Of a stretch of DNA of 64,000 nt, positions 10,284 through 20,127 are shown in pieces (position 1 is the first letter of the stretch; each line of letters opens with the position of its first letter). This DNA is from Pleurotus djamor (lineage: Eukaryota; Basidiomycota; Agaricomycetes; Agaricales; Pleurotaceae): positions 1-64,000 of the forward strand of contig JAPEVF010000084.1 of the NCBI GenBank assembly GCA_029747585.1, given 5' to 3'. The notes beneath the pieces are model-generated. The model was given only the letters and a program-made list of their open reading frames with translations. It did no database searches and had not been told where the DNA came from. The translations under genes were made by a program, and so were the position numbers.

Positions 10284-13200
10284 ATGGCCAAGGGCGACGA
10301 TTTCTCCTCCATGACCCACCACTCAAAGAAGAAGCGCACCGACGAAGAACAGCCCATATCCCCCGACATCGGCCAAAAGCCAATACAGCTACAACGTAGG
10401 AGGGTTTGGAGGGCTTGTGAAAGCTGTCGGTATGTCTTTCTTACTCGTGGTCGACGGCGACCAATACTAAAACCATAATCAAAGCCGCAAGAAAATCAAG
10501 TGCGATGGCTGCGAGCCCACTTGCTCTCAATGCGCATCGACAAATTCGCAATGTACATGGTTACAAACTAAAGATAGAGCTGCGCTGAGCCGCCAGTGAG
10601 TTAAGCCAATATCTAGGATATTTTGCTCTGGCTGATTGGCAGTGATTTAGCTATGTTCAAGAACTTGAAGCTCGTCTGCTCCACATGGAATCCATATTTA
10701 CTCAAATCGCACCCGTCCTTGAGCAGATTGGTCCTGCCAACAACGGTGCCAATGGCACCAATGGTTCAGGAGCCTCTGGTAGTTCAACTGGCCCGGGAAC
10801 AGCGAGCTCGGATAGCGGCAACCCCAAGGCCCTCGCCATCAATTTGCGCAACTTTATGAGTAAAGACCGCAAGCGATCAGGCTCCTCCGAACCTGGAACC
10901 CCTGTTAAAGCTGAAGACGATGTTAGCGAGTCATTTGGTCAATTAGCGTTGGACGAGTATGGTCACATGCGATGGATTGGAGGATCTTCCACCATGTCGC
11001 TCATCCAGTCCTTCCGAGCTCTCACATCTTCCCCGCTTCACCGAGTTTCCCCTATGGAAGAGGATCCTCGTGCCCCGGGACCCAGCGTAAACAAGCTCTA
11101 TTTCCCAGCGCAAGTCTTCTTTGGCAAGGTTCGCGCTCTCCCTGGACCCGAAGAAGTTGAATATCCCGAACCAGATTTAGCTGATAAGCTGGTGCGTCAT
11201 ATTGTAGTGTGCTCGAAATGACTATTGATTCATCCTTTGTAGATTGAGGCCTACTTTTCTCGATTCCATTTCTTGATGCCAGTCCTCGACAAACCCTCCT
11301 TCCTGCGACAATATCAAAAGCTCATGGAAAATAAACACGATGCAGCACATGTCCGTTCTGAAGCCGCCTTCGTCGCCCTTGTTTTCGCCGTATATGCCTG
11401 TGCGGCTCATCTTGTCCAAGATAGCCGCTTGACAGCCGGACGAAGTCTTGATGAGGGTGGCATGGGTATGGTCTACTATGAAAGGTATATTTCATCTTCG
11501 TTCTCTCTCTGCCAAGCTGACTTGCCTGTGTGAAGAGCGTTGATCTTGCAGTACATTAGTCATGCACATACCCAAGTGGCACATGTCCAATGTTTCTTGC
11601 TCATGTCATCGTTCCTCTGCTCAGTGAATTGTCTTCCCCAAGCATGGATTCTGGTGGGGCAAGCCGTTCGAACCGGTCAAGACTTGGGGCTGCACGTAAG
11701 CACACTTACCATATTTTCGTGTCAATCTAGTTATTTACACTCACGGCCTTTAGCGTTCGCCGCGCCGGCTTGTTATTACCCCAATCGAGAAGGAAACCCG
11801 CAGACGCATCTGGTGGGGTGTTTATACTCTTGACCGTATGCTCGCTCTTGCCTTGGGACGTCCTTTGGGCGTCAACGACTCGGACTGCGATGTCGAAATG
11901 CCGATTACTGTCGACGACGACCATCTTCCGGAATATTTCAACGGTACTCCGATGACACAAAGACAACCAACGCTGATGGCTGGGTTTACATATCTAATAA
12001 CTCTCTATGAAATCGGCGGTCGCGTGCTGCGCGAGGTATATGCGCTCGAAAATTGCAAGGAACACCTCGAGCCAGAGCAGAAAGCCAAACTGTTAAAGCT
12101 CGTAGAATCTCTCGATGCCGAACTCACCAAATGGTGTGACGAGCTTCCCGTCATTTTCAAATCACAGTCAGAAACCGACGAGCAAGTGTCTATGGGTGCT
12201 GTTCTCTGCAGTCATTATTACTCCGTCTTGACTACTCTCCACCGTAATTTCTTGCCGGTGAAACGAGACCAACCCGTCACCCCAAAGTCTACGATAAAAG
12301 CCGTCTCATCCGCGCGCTCTTGCATACGCCTCGCTCCTTCAATGAGGGATGTCGTCCCCCCGTCGCATCACTTGGCCTTTTTCATTCAGCACTTGTTCAG
12401 TTCTGCCGTGATCCTTTTACTTTATGCCATGCATGCGTCTGACCCACGGGCGGCGTCCGCGGCAATGGAAGAAGCTCGGACCACTCTCCCTGCATTGGAG
12501 GGATGGGAAGGCAGTTGGCCTGGGGCTCGTAAATGCAAAGAGCTGCTTATTGAGTTGTCGAATACGGCGAATGAAGCGATTAATAATGGTGGCACTCAGG
12601 AGATGAAAGACGGAATGGCATCTGCCCCATCGCCGACCCTTGTGGAACGACGTCGCTCCATCACTATCGCCACTCCCGCTCCTCCCTCCGCAGGCAACCG
12701 TGTCGTCAAAGGTCGTTCCAGTAGACGTACCCAATCGAGGGACGCTAGTTCTGCTCGTAGGGCTGCAGTGTCTCCATACCGTGTCGATCGTAGGCCTTAT
12801 TGTTTCTCCGTACAGACACTCTCTGATGTCCTTTTTATAGCTGCTCAACGGGCTCGTTCAACGTCCCGTCGTCGCGGGATCGATGAAGCTGAACCCGTCG
12901 AACGTGCCAATCTCGCGTCATATTATCAAACCTTCTCTAGTCCGACGTTGGCAACAGCGCGAACCAATGCCAGTCCGCATAGTTCTCCATCCTCCGTGAA
13001 CCTCCCTTCACCCGCGATGACTGTTGAACGCTCTAATGAGGCCAGCCCACAACTGAGCACGGCACAGACCTACAATTCCGCCGTCTCCCCAGTCCAGGTT
13101 ACATCACCGTCGTTTGATTATGATTTCAATATGCACACTACGCCAATGCCTCGTCTCCAAGCTCAACCCTGGCCCTCTACAAGCGAAAGCCAAAATCAAG

Positions 13201-13550
13201 ATTTATTCCCAAATTCTCAAGACCCCGGTGCTGGGTATAACCCTCTAGGCTCATACAATTCCTCATTCGACACGTCGTTTTTGAATTACGAACCAACTGG
13301 CGATATGAGCAATACGTTCGGTGGGCTATCCACAACCCCTCCCAGTGCCACCTTTGCAGCTCCAGGCTTACCCTTCCCAGGTCTCGAATACATCCGTAAC
13401 TATCGATCATCAAACAGCTATTCTCTTAGCGGCGAGCAAGATTCACTTTGGCACAGTTACGATCCCGGTGCCTTTGGGCTGGACCCTGACCTCCCTTTCA
13501 CGCCGTTTGGCGATTTGAATACGGAGTCGTCTCATCCGGACAGGCGTTAA
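10284..13550 (+). CDS. Zn2Cys6 (C6) transcription factor with fungal-specific TF domain
   Basis: Exon 1 starts at 10284 (MAKGDDFSSMTHHSKKKR) and ends in RRRVWRACESCR. Splicing joins RKKIKCDGCEPTCSQCA, completing a Gal4-type binuclear zinc cluster with six Cys. A linker helix with VQELEARLLHMESIF suggests a dimerising coiled coil. The fungal-specific TF (Fungal_trans) domain follows: LIEAYFSRFHFLMPVLDKPS, then QVAHVQCFLLMSSFLC, AWILVGQAVRTGQDLGLH, ETRRRIWWGVYTLDRMLALA and GRPLGVNDSDCDVEMP. The last exon (11838-13550) ends in a Ser/Thr/Pro/Asn-rich tail of roughly 300 residues, a probable activation region. A possible small intron near 12767-12840 would remove a stretch ending in a tatag acceptor. 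Acts in the nucleus; the regulated pathway cannot be read from the sequence. It lies upstream of, and in the same direction as, the acyl-CoA dehydrogenase. Confidence 0.85.
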
Positions 13551-13877
13551 ATCGTCGACCCCGATATATTTATTACTTGCCCATCGTTGTCCGTTGTCCA
13601 CCTTGCATTACTTATGAAAGACGTTAATGAGTCCCTAGTATGTTGTGTGTATGTATCCCTAGCTTATATTGCCCAGTAAAATACTGCACGGTCGAGTTGT
13701 ATTTTGCATATGTTTATCAGCAGTCAAATCATTTTTTGTCTGGGGTAAGGGGGTAAGGGTTCGTTCAATCTGAGGACCCCGCATTCTAGAATAGCCGGCT
13801 ATCGACCTACCCGAGCGCCCACACTTAAAAGCAAATGTCATTGCACAAACCGACCTCACCTTTCGACCATCTACACA
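13551..13877. other. Intergenic 327 bp, promoter of acyl-CoA dehydrogenase
   Basis: No gene seen. It holds the 3' flank of the regulator gene and the promoter of the dehydrogenase; no firm TATA or CCAAT box was identified. Confidence 0.4.
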
Positions 13878-15790
13878 ATGCCTGCCCCTCATCCCATCAC
13901 TAAGTACACCTCCGAGTCTTCGTGGGCTCTCGTAAGTTGACTCCACCCTCGCGCGTCGGCTTTATCTCACGTTCCTAGATTGAGGACAAGTTCTCCCCGC
14001 ATGCTAAGGAGACACTTGCTAAGCTCGTCAAATTCCTTGAGGTTCGGCATACCGTTCGTATCTTCATGTTTGTTTTACTTACGGATAATTGCAGGAGGAA
14101 GTTTGGCCCTCGGCTGAGCTTGCGCATCTTCAACTACCCATTGACTTTGAGCAACGCTGGAAGACCGTCATTCCTGTCGTCGAGGAGTTGAAGATCAAGG
14201 CCAAGAAGGTCGGCTTGTGGAACATGTTCCTAAGCAAGCGTCACTACCCCAAGCACGGCACGGACTACACCAACTTGGAGGTTAGTGATTGCGTTTCCTG
14301 TAATCGTGATTCTAACCCAGGAACTATCTGTAGTACGCTGTTATGGCTGAACTCCTTGGCCGGGGTGGACATATGGCGTCGGAAGTGACCAACTGTGCCG
14401 CTCCTGACACTGGCAACATGGGTGAGCCCAATTTTCGACTGAATTTACACGTTCTAAACGTTCGTTTCAGAGGTACTAGCGAAGTACGGTAATGCTGAGC
14501 AACAGAAGAAGTGGCTTGAGCCCCTCCTCAATGGCGAGATTCGCTCTGCTTTCGCTATGACCGAACGCTTCAGTGAGTTAATTTCTCCTTCCTTGTTAAT
14601 CATCACCTGCTCACCTCGCCTGGAACAGTTGCCTCCTCTGATGCTACCAACATCCGCACTTCCCTCAGATTGGAAGGCGACGAGATCGTCATCAACGGTC
14701 ACAAATGGTACGCGAGTTCTCTTTCACATCATATTGTCAACCCCTGCTCACGATTGTGCTCCAGGTGGATCAGCGGCGCCGGTGATCCCAGGTGCAAAGT
14801 GCACATCCTCATGGGTAAGAGCGACCCCAACAACACCAACGCCCATGAGCAGCAGAGTGTTGTCATCGTTCCGGCCGATGCTCCTGGTGTCAAAGTCATC
14901 CGACCCATGCAAGTCTTTGGTTACGACGATGCTCCCGAGGGACATTGCGAGATCATCTACGACAACGTCCGTGTCCCCGTAGGAAACTTGGTTCTTGGCT
15001 GGGGCAAAGGTTTCGAGGTACATTTTCACGCGTCTTTCGTCTCTCCCCTCTCCTCTCATTAAACTGACTTGTTGGCAGATCATCCAAGGTCGTCTCGGTC
15101 CCGGCCGTATTCACCACTGTATGAGGTCCATTGGCGCTGCATCCGCTGCTTTGGACCTTACTTTACAACGTGTTACCGACCCCATGAAGAAGACATTCGG
15201 AAAATACTTGCATGAACATGGTGAGTCAACATCTTATTACATCTCGCCATTTTCTTATCCTTGGGCCAGGTTCCGTCATTGCGGACATCGCCCGCTCCCG
15301 TGCTGAAATCGAGAGCGCTCGGCTCTTGGTTCTCAGTGCTGCCCTCCAAATCGATAACTACACTGCGAAGGGTGCTCTCAAGGAAATTGGTATTGCCAAG
15401 GTATTACTTTCCACGCATCTCTCAGCGCTACGTATCTAAGGTTGAATCATAGTTCGTCGTACCGACCATGGCNCTTGGAGTAATCGATCGTGCCATTCAA
15501 GCCTTTGGTGCCGAGGGTGTCTGCCAGGATCAACCATTAGCCCGCGCATGGGCTGGTCTGCGTACTCTGAGGATTGCCGACGGACCTGATGCTGTAAGAG
15601 NTCCTTTCCCATACATATTACTCGCACTCTTCCTNACCCTTCACCCTCTCAGGTACATCTCCAACAAGTCGGACAGCGCGAGTTAAGACGTGCTAAGGAC
15701 GTTGTCGCCAGAGACCAAGCTATCAAGCAGAAGGAGAAGGCCATCCTNGAGAAGGCTGGGCTAAAACATCACTCGAACTCTTACCTGTAA
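13878..15790 (+). CDS. Acyl-CoA dehydrogenase family protein (ACAD10/11-like)
   Basis: A flavoprotein that would introduce the alpha-beta double bond into acyl-CoA in fatty acid breakdown. Start at 13878 gives [16 protein letters not shown]. Spliced exons read [94 protein letters not shown] (FAD-binding acyl-CoA dehydrogenase signature), [59 protein letters not shown], and the C-terminal [20 protein letters not shown] and [10 protein letters not shown]. The GAGDPRC and GRIHHCMR stretches fit the ACAD10/ACAD11 group. Two N characters (15472, 15748) behave as ordinary in-frame bases. The last intron and last exon have been copied downstream with the hydrophobin genes. Start has no mitochondrial leader, so a peroxisomal or cytosolic site is possible. 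Confidence 0.87.
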
Positions 15791-15924
15791 ACCCTCGGAC
15801 GTCCAACCAAAAGTTCGTTACATCTCCATGCAGTGTATAATATCACTTTAAATTAAGTATGCCGGAATTTCTCACTGGAAAGAGCGTTGCGTTATTCTCA
15901 CTGTCGTAAACTGCATACTTCAAA

Positions 15925-16051
15925 AGGTTTCATTGAAGCGTTGAGGGTCGCACGAAAACCTTNGGCCTAGAGCACGGGCCAAGGCTCAGCCCGTTTTTTT
16001 CGCACCTCGNCTTATAAGCTGACCAAGTGCATTGTTTCCCCCACGTCCAGA
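15925..16051 (+). promoter_or_regulatory. Hydrophobin promoter block, copy 1
   Basis: Conserved block beginning with a cttcattgaagcgttgaggg element and cgcacgaaaac, then a C/G-rich stretch, a short T-run and cttataagctgacc at 16011. The TATAAG lies 39 bp before the ATG, so the 5' leader must be very short if it sets the start site. Confidence 0.6.
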
Positions 16052-16536
16052 ATGCACTACTCGAAGCCATTGTTCCCTCTTGTCGCTCTCTTTTCCGCGA
16101 TGTCGTCAATCGCCTCTCCGACTCAGTTAGAGGAACGACAAATCAGTCTCAATCCCGCCAGTTCCTGCCCCTCTGGACAACTCTGGTGTTGCAATACCAT
16201 CGGCTTGGTACGTCTGTCGTTTGGTGNACCTTTCGAGTGGCTGAAATGTTCGCTGCTCATCCCCCAGGATCGTAACATAGCTGCGCCGTTGATACTCTTA
16301 GGCCTCATCGATCCCACCGGTCTTAATTCTGTGGGCTCAAACTGCTCTCCTCTTTCGTTCCCTTTCAAGATGATCTGCCCCAGTCCTGGTACACATGTTT
16401 GCTGTGACCCAGATGTGGTACGTTATTTTTCCGCGTCCAATCAGCCAATCTCATCTCGGACATCTTTGAATAGCCCGTGGTCACGGACGTCTTCGGGCTC
16501 AGACTCAACTGCAGATCCGTTAACCCTTTGCTCTAA
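16052..16536 (+). CDS. Hydrophobin, class I-like, copy 1
   Basis: A small secreted, amphipathic surface protein that self-assembles at air-water interfaces and coats hyphae or spores. Three exons: 16052-16207, 16268-16417 and 16474-16536, about 122 residues. The signal peptide is MHYSKPLFPLVALFSAMSS, probably cut near SIASPT. The eight-cysteine pattern is complete: SSCPSGQLWCCNTIGL, then LIDPTGLNSVGSNCSPLSF, KMICPSPGTHVCCDPDV, and FGLRLNCRSVNPLL in the last exon. C6-C7 spacing from C5 is seven residues, slightly more than the usual class I five. Both introns have gtacg donors and sit at the same positions in all three copies. Transcription is probably TATA-driven from the repeated block upstream. 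The N at 16227 falls in intron 1. Confidence 0.85.
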
Positions 16537-17059
16537 TAGCTCGCTCGCCAGCTTCGCCCTCCGCCGATGGCTCCCGCCTCATTGTCGTTGTTCTAGCCTT
16601 AGGCTGAACATTGTTCTTGTGACGAGATCGATCCAATCAACCTGATTTTGAANTGATACTCACTCGGATCGTCGTATCTTACCTCCCGGTACTTGAGCTG
16701 NATTATCCAAGTATGGTCCTATCGCATCTTTCATAGANTCGCACGGNGNNGCAGCCGTACGCTTGTCATTCGTTGCTGGCCCANCCGACCATGGTGGCTG
16801 TGNCTGTAAACATATGTGNAGTGCGAAGCCGCGTCCTCCACTTAACAAAGTAACTTCTTTCTGCTTTCGTTCCTCACATGCACACATGCTTCTCGAATTC
16901 CTGATCTTAGATCATTTACTACTGGCTACCCCCTACCCCTTTCAGCCNTTTTCTACCCCGATATCGTTCAATGTCCCTACTCAAACTCATGCTGTCACTG
17001 GAACTATGTTCAACGAAAACTCCGNCACTGAGANGTGTGAAGGGCGTTGAGAAAACGAG

Positions 17060-17160
17060 TCATCAAAAAGAAGGAGAAGGCCATCTAACATCTCTCGAAC
17101 TCTTGCCTGTAAAGCCTCGGAGGTTCAACCCGATATTCGATATATCTCCCATGATTTCTC
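17060..17160 (+). pseudogene. Relic of acyl-CoA dehydrogenase last exon, copy 1
   Basis: The stretch aaaaagaaggagaaggccat followed by tctcgaactcttgcctgtaa and a cctcggaggttcaacc tail copies the end of the functional gene at about 15725-15815 (agaaggagaaggccat, tcgaactcttacctgtaa, cctcggacgtccaacc). The lysine-rich segment is shortened and an early TAA is present. It has no upstream exons and cannot encode an enzyme; it was carried along with the hydrophobin duplication. Confidence 0.8.
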
Positions 17161-17249
17161 TTTGAACACAGTATGCCGTAACTTCTCTCGACGCTTACTG
17201 GAGCCAGCATCGCATGGAAGAGTCTCACCGTCGCAAACCGGATACCTCA

Positions 17250-17372
17250 AACGGCTTCATTGCAGTGTTGAGGGTCGCACGAAAACATCTGGCCCAGAGC
17301 TCGGCCAACCCGTTTTTCCGCACCGCTCAATTTATAAGCTGGTCAATTACATCGTTTCCCCCCAGGCTCAGG
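17250..17372 (+). promoter_or_regulatory. Hydrophobin promoter block, copy 2
   Basis: Near-identical to copy 1: cttcattgcagtgttgaggg, cgcacgaaaacatctggccc, a short T-run and tttataagctgg at 17331, 40 bp before the ATG. Confidence 0.6.
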
Positions 17373-17856
17373 ATGCGCTACTCGAAGTCATTTTTACCTT
17401 TTGCCGCCCTCTTTGGCGCGATGTCGTCGATCGCCTCTCCGACTCAAGAACAACAGTTGGAAGAACGGCAGATCAGCTTGAACCCCGCTAGTTCATGTCC
17501 CTCCGGACAGCTCTGGTGCTGTAAGACCATCGGCTTGGTACGTTTACTGATCTAGTTTTCCGTTCAAATTCCTCACCTACACCATAGGATGGTACCCTGG
17601 CGGGGTTGTTGGTAGCCTTGCACCTCGTCGATCCCACCGGCCTCAATACCCTGGGCACGGATTGTACTGCCCTCTCCTTCCCTTTCAACATGAGGTGCCC
17701 CAGTCCCGGAACCCATGTTTGCTGCGATAAAGACATATTAGTAAGGCTTCTCCCTNCTGTAATCAAACATCCAATGCCTTACGATGCGCCTTTGACTAGC
17801 CCCTCGTTTCGGATTTCTTGAAGTTCGACTGCAGATCCGTGAACCCTCTCCTTTAG
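17373..17856 (+). CDS. Hydrophobin, class I-like, copy 2
   Basis: Second of three tandem copies. Signal peptide MRYSKSFLPFAALFGAMSS, then SPTQEQQLEERQISLNPASS and CPSGQLWCCKTIGL. Exon 2 gives DGTLAGLLVALHLVDPTGL, then TDCTALSFPFNMRCPSPGTH and VCCDKDIL. Exon 3 gives PLVSDFLKFDCRSVNPLL and a TAG at 17854-17856. All eight cysteines and both intron positions are kept, so the copy looks functional. Compared with copy 1, it differs mostly in exon 2 and has a few extra residues (EQQ) after the signal peptide. The N characters near it lie in intron 2 and just after the stop. Confidence 0.85.
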
Positions 17857-18439
17857 ANGCTCGTTCATAAGTGACGCCGTCTTCGGCGGCTCTGGCTTCG
17901 CGGACGTTGTCATAGCCTTGGTTGCAATATTGTTCTTGATTCCATCANNANTTCAATATACCNAATGNANTTGTCTTGAACGTATATCGACTTTGAAATG
18001 TCGCGCATATACTCTATTCATATGTTAACTGCTGGCACTTGGATTGAAATGACCAAGTANAAACTCACCACAATTTCGAGTAACTCACATGACATGCACC
18101 GGCAATTGCACGCTCCTCGCTCTTCATTTAGCGGCCCGTTCACTCATGGTTGCTGTGGCTGTAACTATTTGAGCTTGNAGCCGCGTCCTNCGCGTAGGAA
18201 AATTCCGCGAACTTGCTCATACTGGTTTTGTCTACTTGTGCTCACACTCACTATTTATCCAATCCCAATCTGAGATCCTTTCCATTGTGAAAGGGAACAC
18301 CAGAGAGGTCACCGNNNANNNNTCATCCCTCCCCCTCAGCCCCTTTCTAACTTGGCACTGGCAGGTCATCGACGTCTCTCNCTATGTCCTTGATCTTACG
18401 CAAACNCTTGTTGAGNATCTACGCACATAAGNGCATCGT

Positions 18440-18605
18440 CAAAAATTCGGACAACGCGAAACCGAGCAAAAGAGAGAGCCATCANNNAAAACGCTGGGCT
18501 AAAATATCNTCGAACTCTTACCTGTAAACCCTCGGATATGTCCAATAAAAGCTCGTCGCATTTCCATGCTTTGTGAAAGATATCACTTCATTTCAAGTGT
18601 GCCGG
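18440..18605 (+). pseudogene. Relic of acyl-CoA dehydrogenase last exon, copy 2
   Basis: Longer than the first relic. It aligns by eye with the functional 3' end from aattcggacaacgcga (gene: aagtcggacagcgcga, about 15667) through acgctgggctaaaatatc, tcgaactcttacctgtaa and accctcggatatgtccaat, and into the gene's 3' flank (atttccatgc, atatcacttcat). Frame is lost and the interior is shortened. The match into non-coding flank shows DNA duplication, not a retrocopy. Confidence 0.82.
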
Positions 18606-18689
18606 GGCTTCTCTCAACGCTCACTGGAGCCAGCACTACAAGGAAGGGTGACTTGCTCCCACTGCTGTAGACCGGATACTTCGAAAGGC

Positions 18690-18810
18690 TTCATTGCAGC
18701 GTTGAGGGTCGCACGAAAACATTTATCCTGGACCTCGCTCAAACCCACTTTTCCCGTAACACCTCGCTATATAAGCTGACCAGACTGACTGCTTCTACNC
18801 CAAGCTCAGA
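18690..18810 (+). promoter_or_regulatory. Hydrophobin promoter block, copy 3
   Basis: cttcattgcagcgttgaggg, cgcacgaaaac and tatataagctgacc at 18768, 42 bp before the ATG. The C/G-rich middle part differs more from copies 1 and 2. Confidence 0.6.
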
Positions 18811-19283
18811 ATGCGTNACTCGAACTCACTCGTANCGCTTGTCGCCCTCTTCTTCGCGATTGCGTCGAACGCCTCTCCGACTCAAGAGAAACAGTTGGAG
18901 GGACGGCAGATCAGCTTGAACCCCGCTAGCTCCTGCCCCCAAGGACAGCTTTCGTGCTGTAATTCTATCGGCTTGGTACCGTCTCCCTTCTAATGATCAT
19001 TCCAAATTACTAATNACCNTGTAGGACGGGACCGCCGCTGGGCCTTTGATACTCTTAGGCCTCCTCGATCCCACTGGCCTTAGCTCTGTGGGCGTAGGGT
19101 GTACCGCTCTTTCCTTCCCCCTGAACCTGAGTTGCGCCAGCCCTGCGAAGCCCGTTTGCTGCGACCCAGATTTAGTACGTCTTCCTCCTACCGTGCTCAA
19201 TTTCACGACCTTATACGGAGAACTAGCCTCTCCTGGGCTCGGTTTTCAAGGTTAACTGCAAGACTGTTAACCCTCTGCTCTAA
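18811..19283 (+). CDS. Hydrophobin, class I-like, copy 3
   Basis: Third copy. Exon 1 reads MR-SNSLV-LVALFFAIAS with two unresolved bases (N at 18817 and 18835, both in-frame), then NASPTQEKQLEGRQISLNPA and CPQGQLSCCNSIGL. Exon 2 gives DGTAAGPLILLGLLDPTGLS, VGCTALSFPLNLSCASPAKP and VCCDPDL. Exon 3 gives PLLGSVFKVNCKTVNPLL and TAA at 19281-19283. Eight cysteines are preserved. It differs most from the others in the C5-C6 loop (ASPAKPV against PSPGTHV), so the copies may not be fully redundant. Same three-exon structure. Confidence 0.84.
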
Positions 19284-20127
19284 CGGCTCACTCATCAGCG
19301 ACACTACCGCCGACGGTTCCCACTACNTTGGCGTTNTTATAGCCGTAGTTTGAATATTGTGCTTGTTACGATCCATCGAAGATAAATTGAATGTACTTGA
19401 TTTGAACGTATAAATGCTCGGTATCGTCNTAGTATCTTGCCTACCGGTACTCAAGCTGCAATGACCAGGTAANGTCCGATCCTAATTTTGCTCGACTNAC
19501 ACGGCGTCATTCGTCGCTCGCTCATTCAATCATACNGCTGATTGCATTGTGGCTGTAATCTGTGGAGTCCGAAGCNGCGTTCTCCGCATAGGAAAGTCTA
19601 GCAACTTCTCCTTACTTCTTCGTCCGTGTACCCACACCAAAAACTTCTCGGATCGCNAATCTTAGATCCTGACTTCGGATGCAAGGCACCNACCCCTTAC
19701 CCCTCCAGCCCCTTTCGACCTTCGCACTGGCAGTCCTCGCGCNCGAACGCTCGACCGCCGATAGAACGNGCTCAAGCCNCGGCTATCCGAGTACTAAATT
19801 CAAGAGCTNCGCGCACCCCAGAAGATCCGATANCCAGTCGACTCGTGAGATACGTCTTCCAGGGTCGANGCGCGGGCGCTATACCCTCCTCAGGAGCCAC
19901 CCCTTTCGACGTGGTGGTTCCAATTGTAGATAAAAGCAAGGCTGAACTTCATTGGTTGNTGNCAGTATCCTCATTAGGTCTTTTCTTTATAGATCTAGAA
20001 GCCTTGGAGCTAGTTTGGCACTGTTTGGCAAGGAAGCNGTGACTTTTGAAGCCAGCTGGCAGNTGNNNNNAAGCATTGTTTCCCCCCACTCTTTCCCTCC
20101 TCTTCATCTTTGAACTTGGTACCCTCA
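19284..20127. other. Tail of repeat unit 3 and 5' flank of the SRA gene
   Basis: 844 bp with frequent N. Up to about 19930 it resembles the tails of units 1 and 2 (atcttagatcctgacttcgg, ccctttcgaccttcgcactg). From there to 20127 is unrelated sequence with a cttttctttatagatctag stretch, leading to the SRA gene. Open frames here show no family motif. Confidence 0.5.

Larger units (their letters stand above)
16537..17372. other. Spacer between hydrophobin copies 1 and 2
   Basis: 836 bp with no intact gene. It contains the downstream part of repeat unit 1 (N-rich, pyrimidine tracts), the first dehydrogenase 3' relic and the promoter of copy 2, each listed separately. Confidence 0.6.
17857..18810. 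other. Spacer between hydrophobin copies 2 and 3
   Basis: 954 bp, N-rich. It holds the tail of repeat unit 2, the second dehydrogenase relic and the copy 3 promoter. No independent gene seen. Confidence 0.6.
15600..19930 (+). repeat. Tandem segmental triplication, about 1.32-1.44 kb per unit
   Basis: Three diverged copies of one unit follow each other. Each holds, in order, the last intron/last exon region of the acyl-CoA dehydrogenase (functional in copy 1, relic in copies 2 and 3), a TATA-containing promoter block, a three-exon hydrophobin gene and a pyrimidine-rich tail. Fixed landmarks recur: tcgaactct near 15773, 17095 and 18510; ttgagggtcgcacgaaaac near 15940, 17265 and 18700; hydrophobin ATGs at 16052, 17373 and 18811; a tail resembling cctttcgaccttcgcactgg near 16940, 18340 and 19710. 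Spacing is 1321-1322 bp and 1415-1438 bp. Boundaries are approximate because copies are diverged and rich in N. Confidence 0.85.

Noticed and set aside
18300..18320. Transposon or CRISPR-like repeat array around the hydrophobins
   Set aside because: Repeats are kilobase gene-bearing units with no terminal inverted repeats, transposase or target duplication; the N-runs are sequence gaps.
16052..19283. Short secreted cysteine-rich effector genes or antimicrobial peptides
   Set aside because: The eight-cysteine pattern with two CC pairs, the exon structure and the length all fit hydrophobins better.
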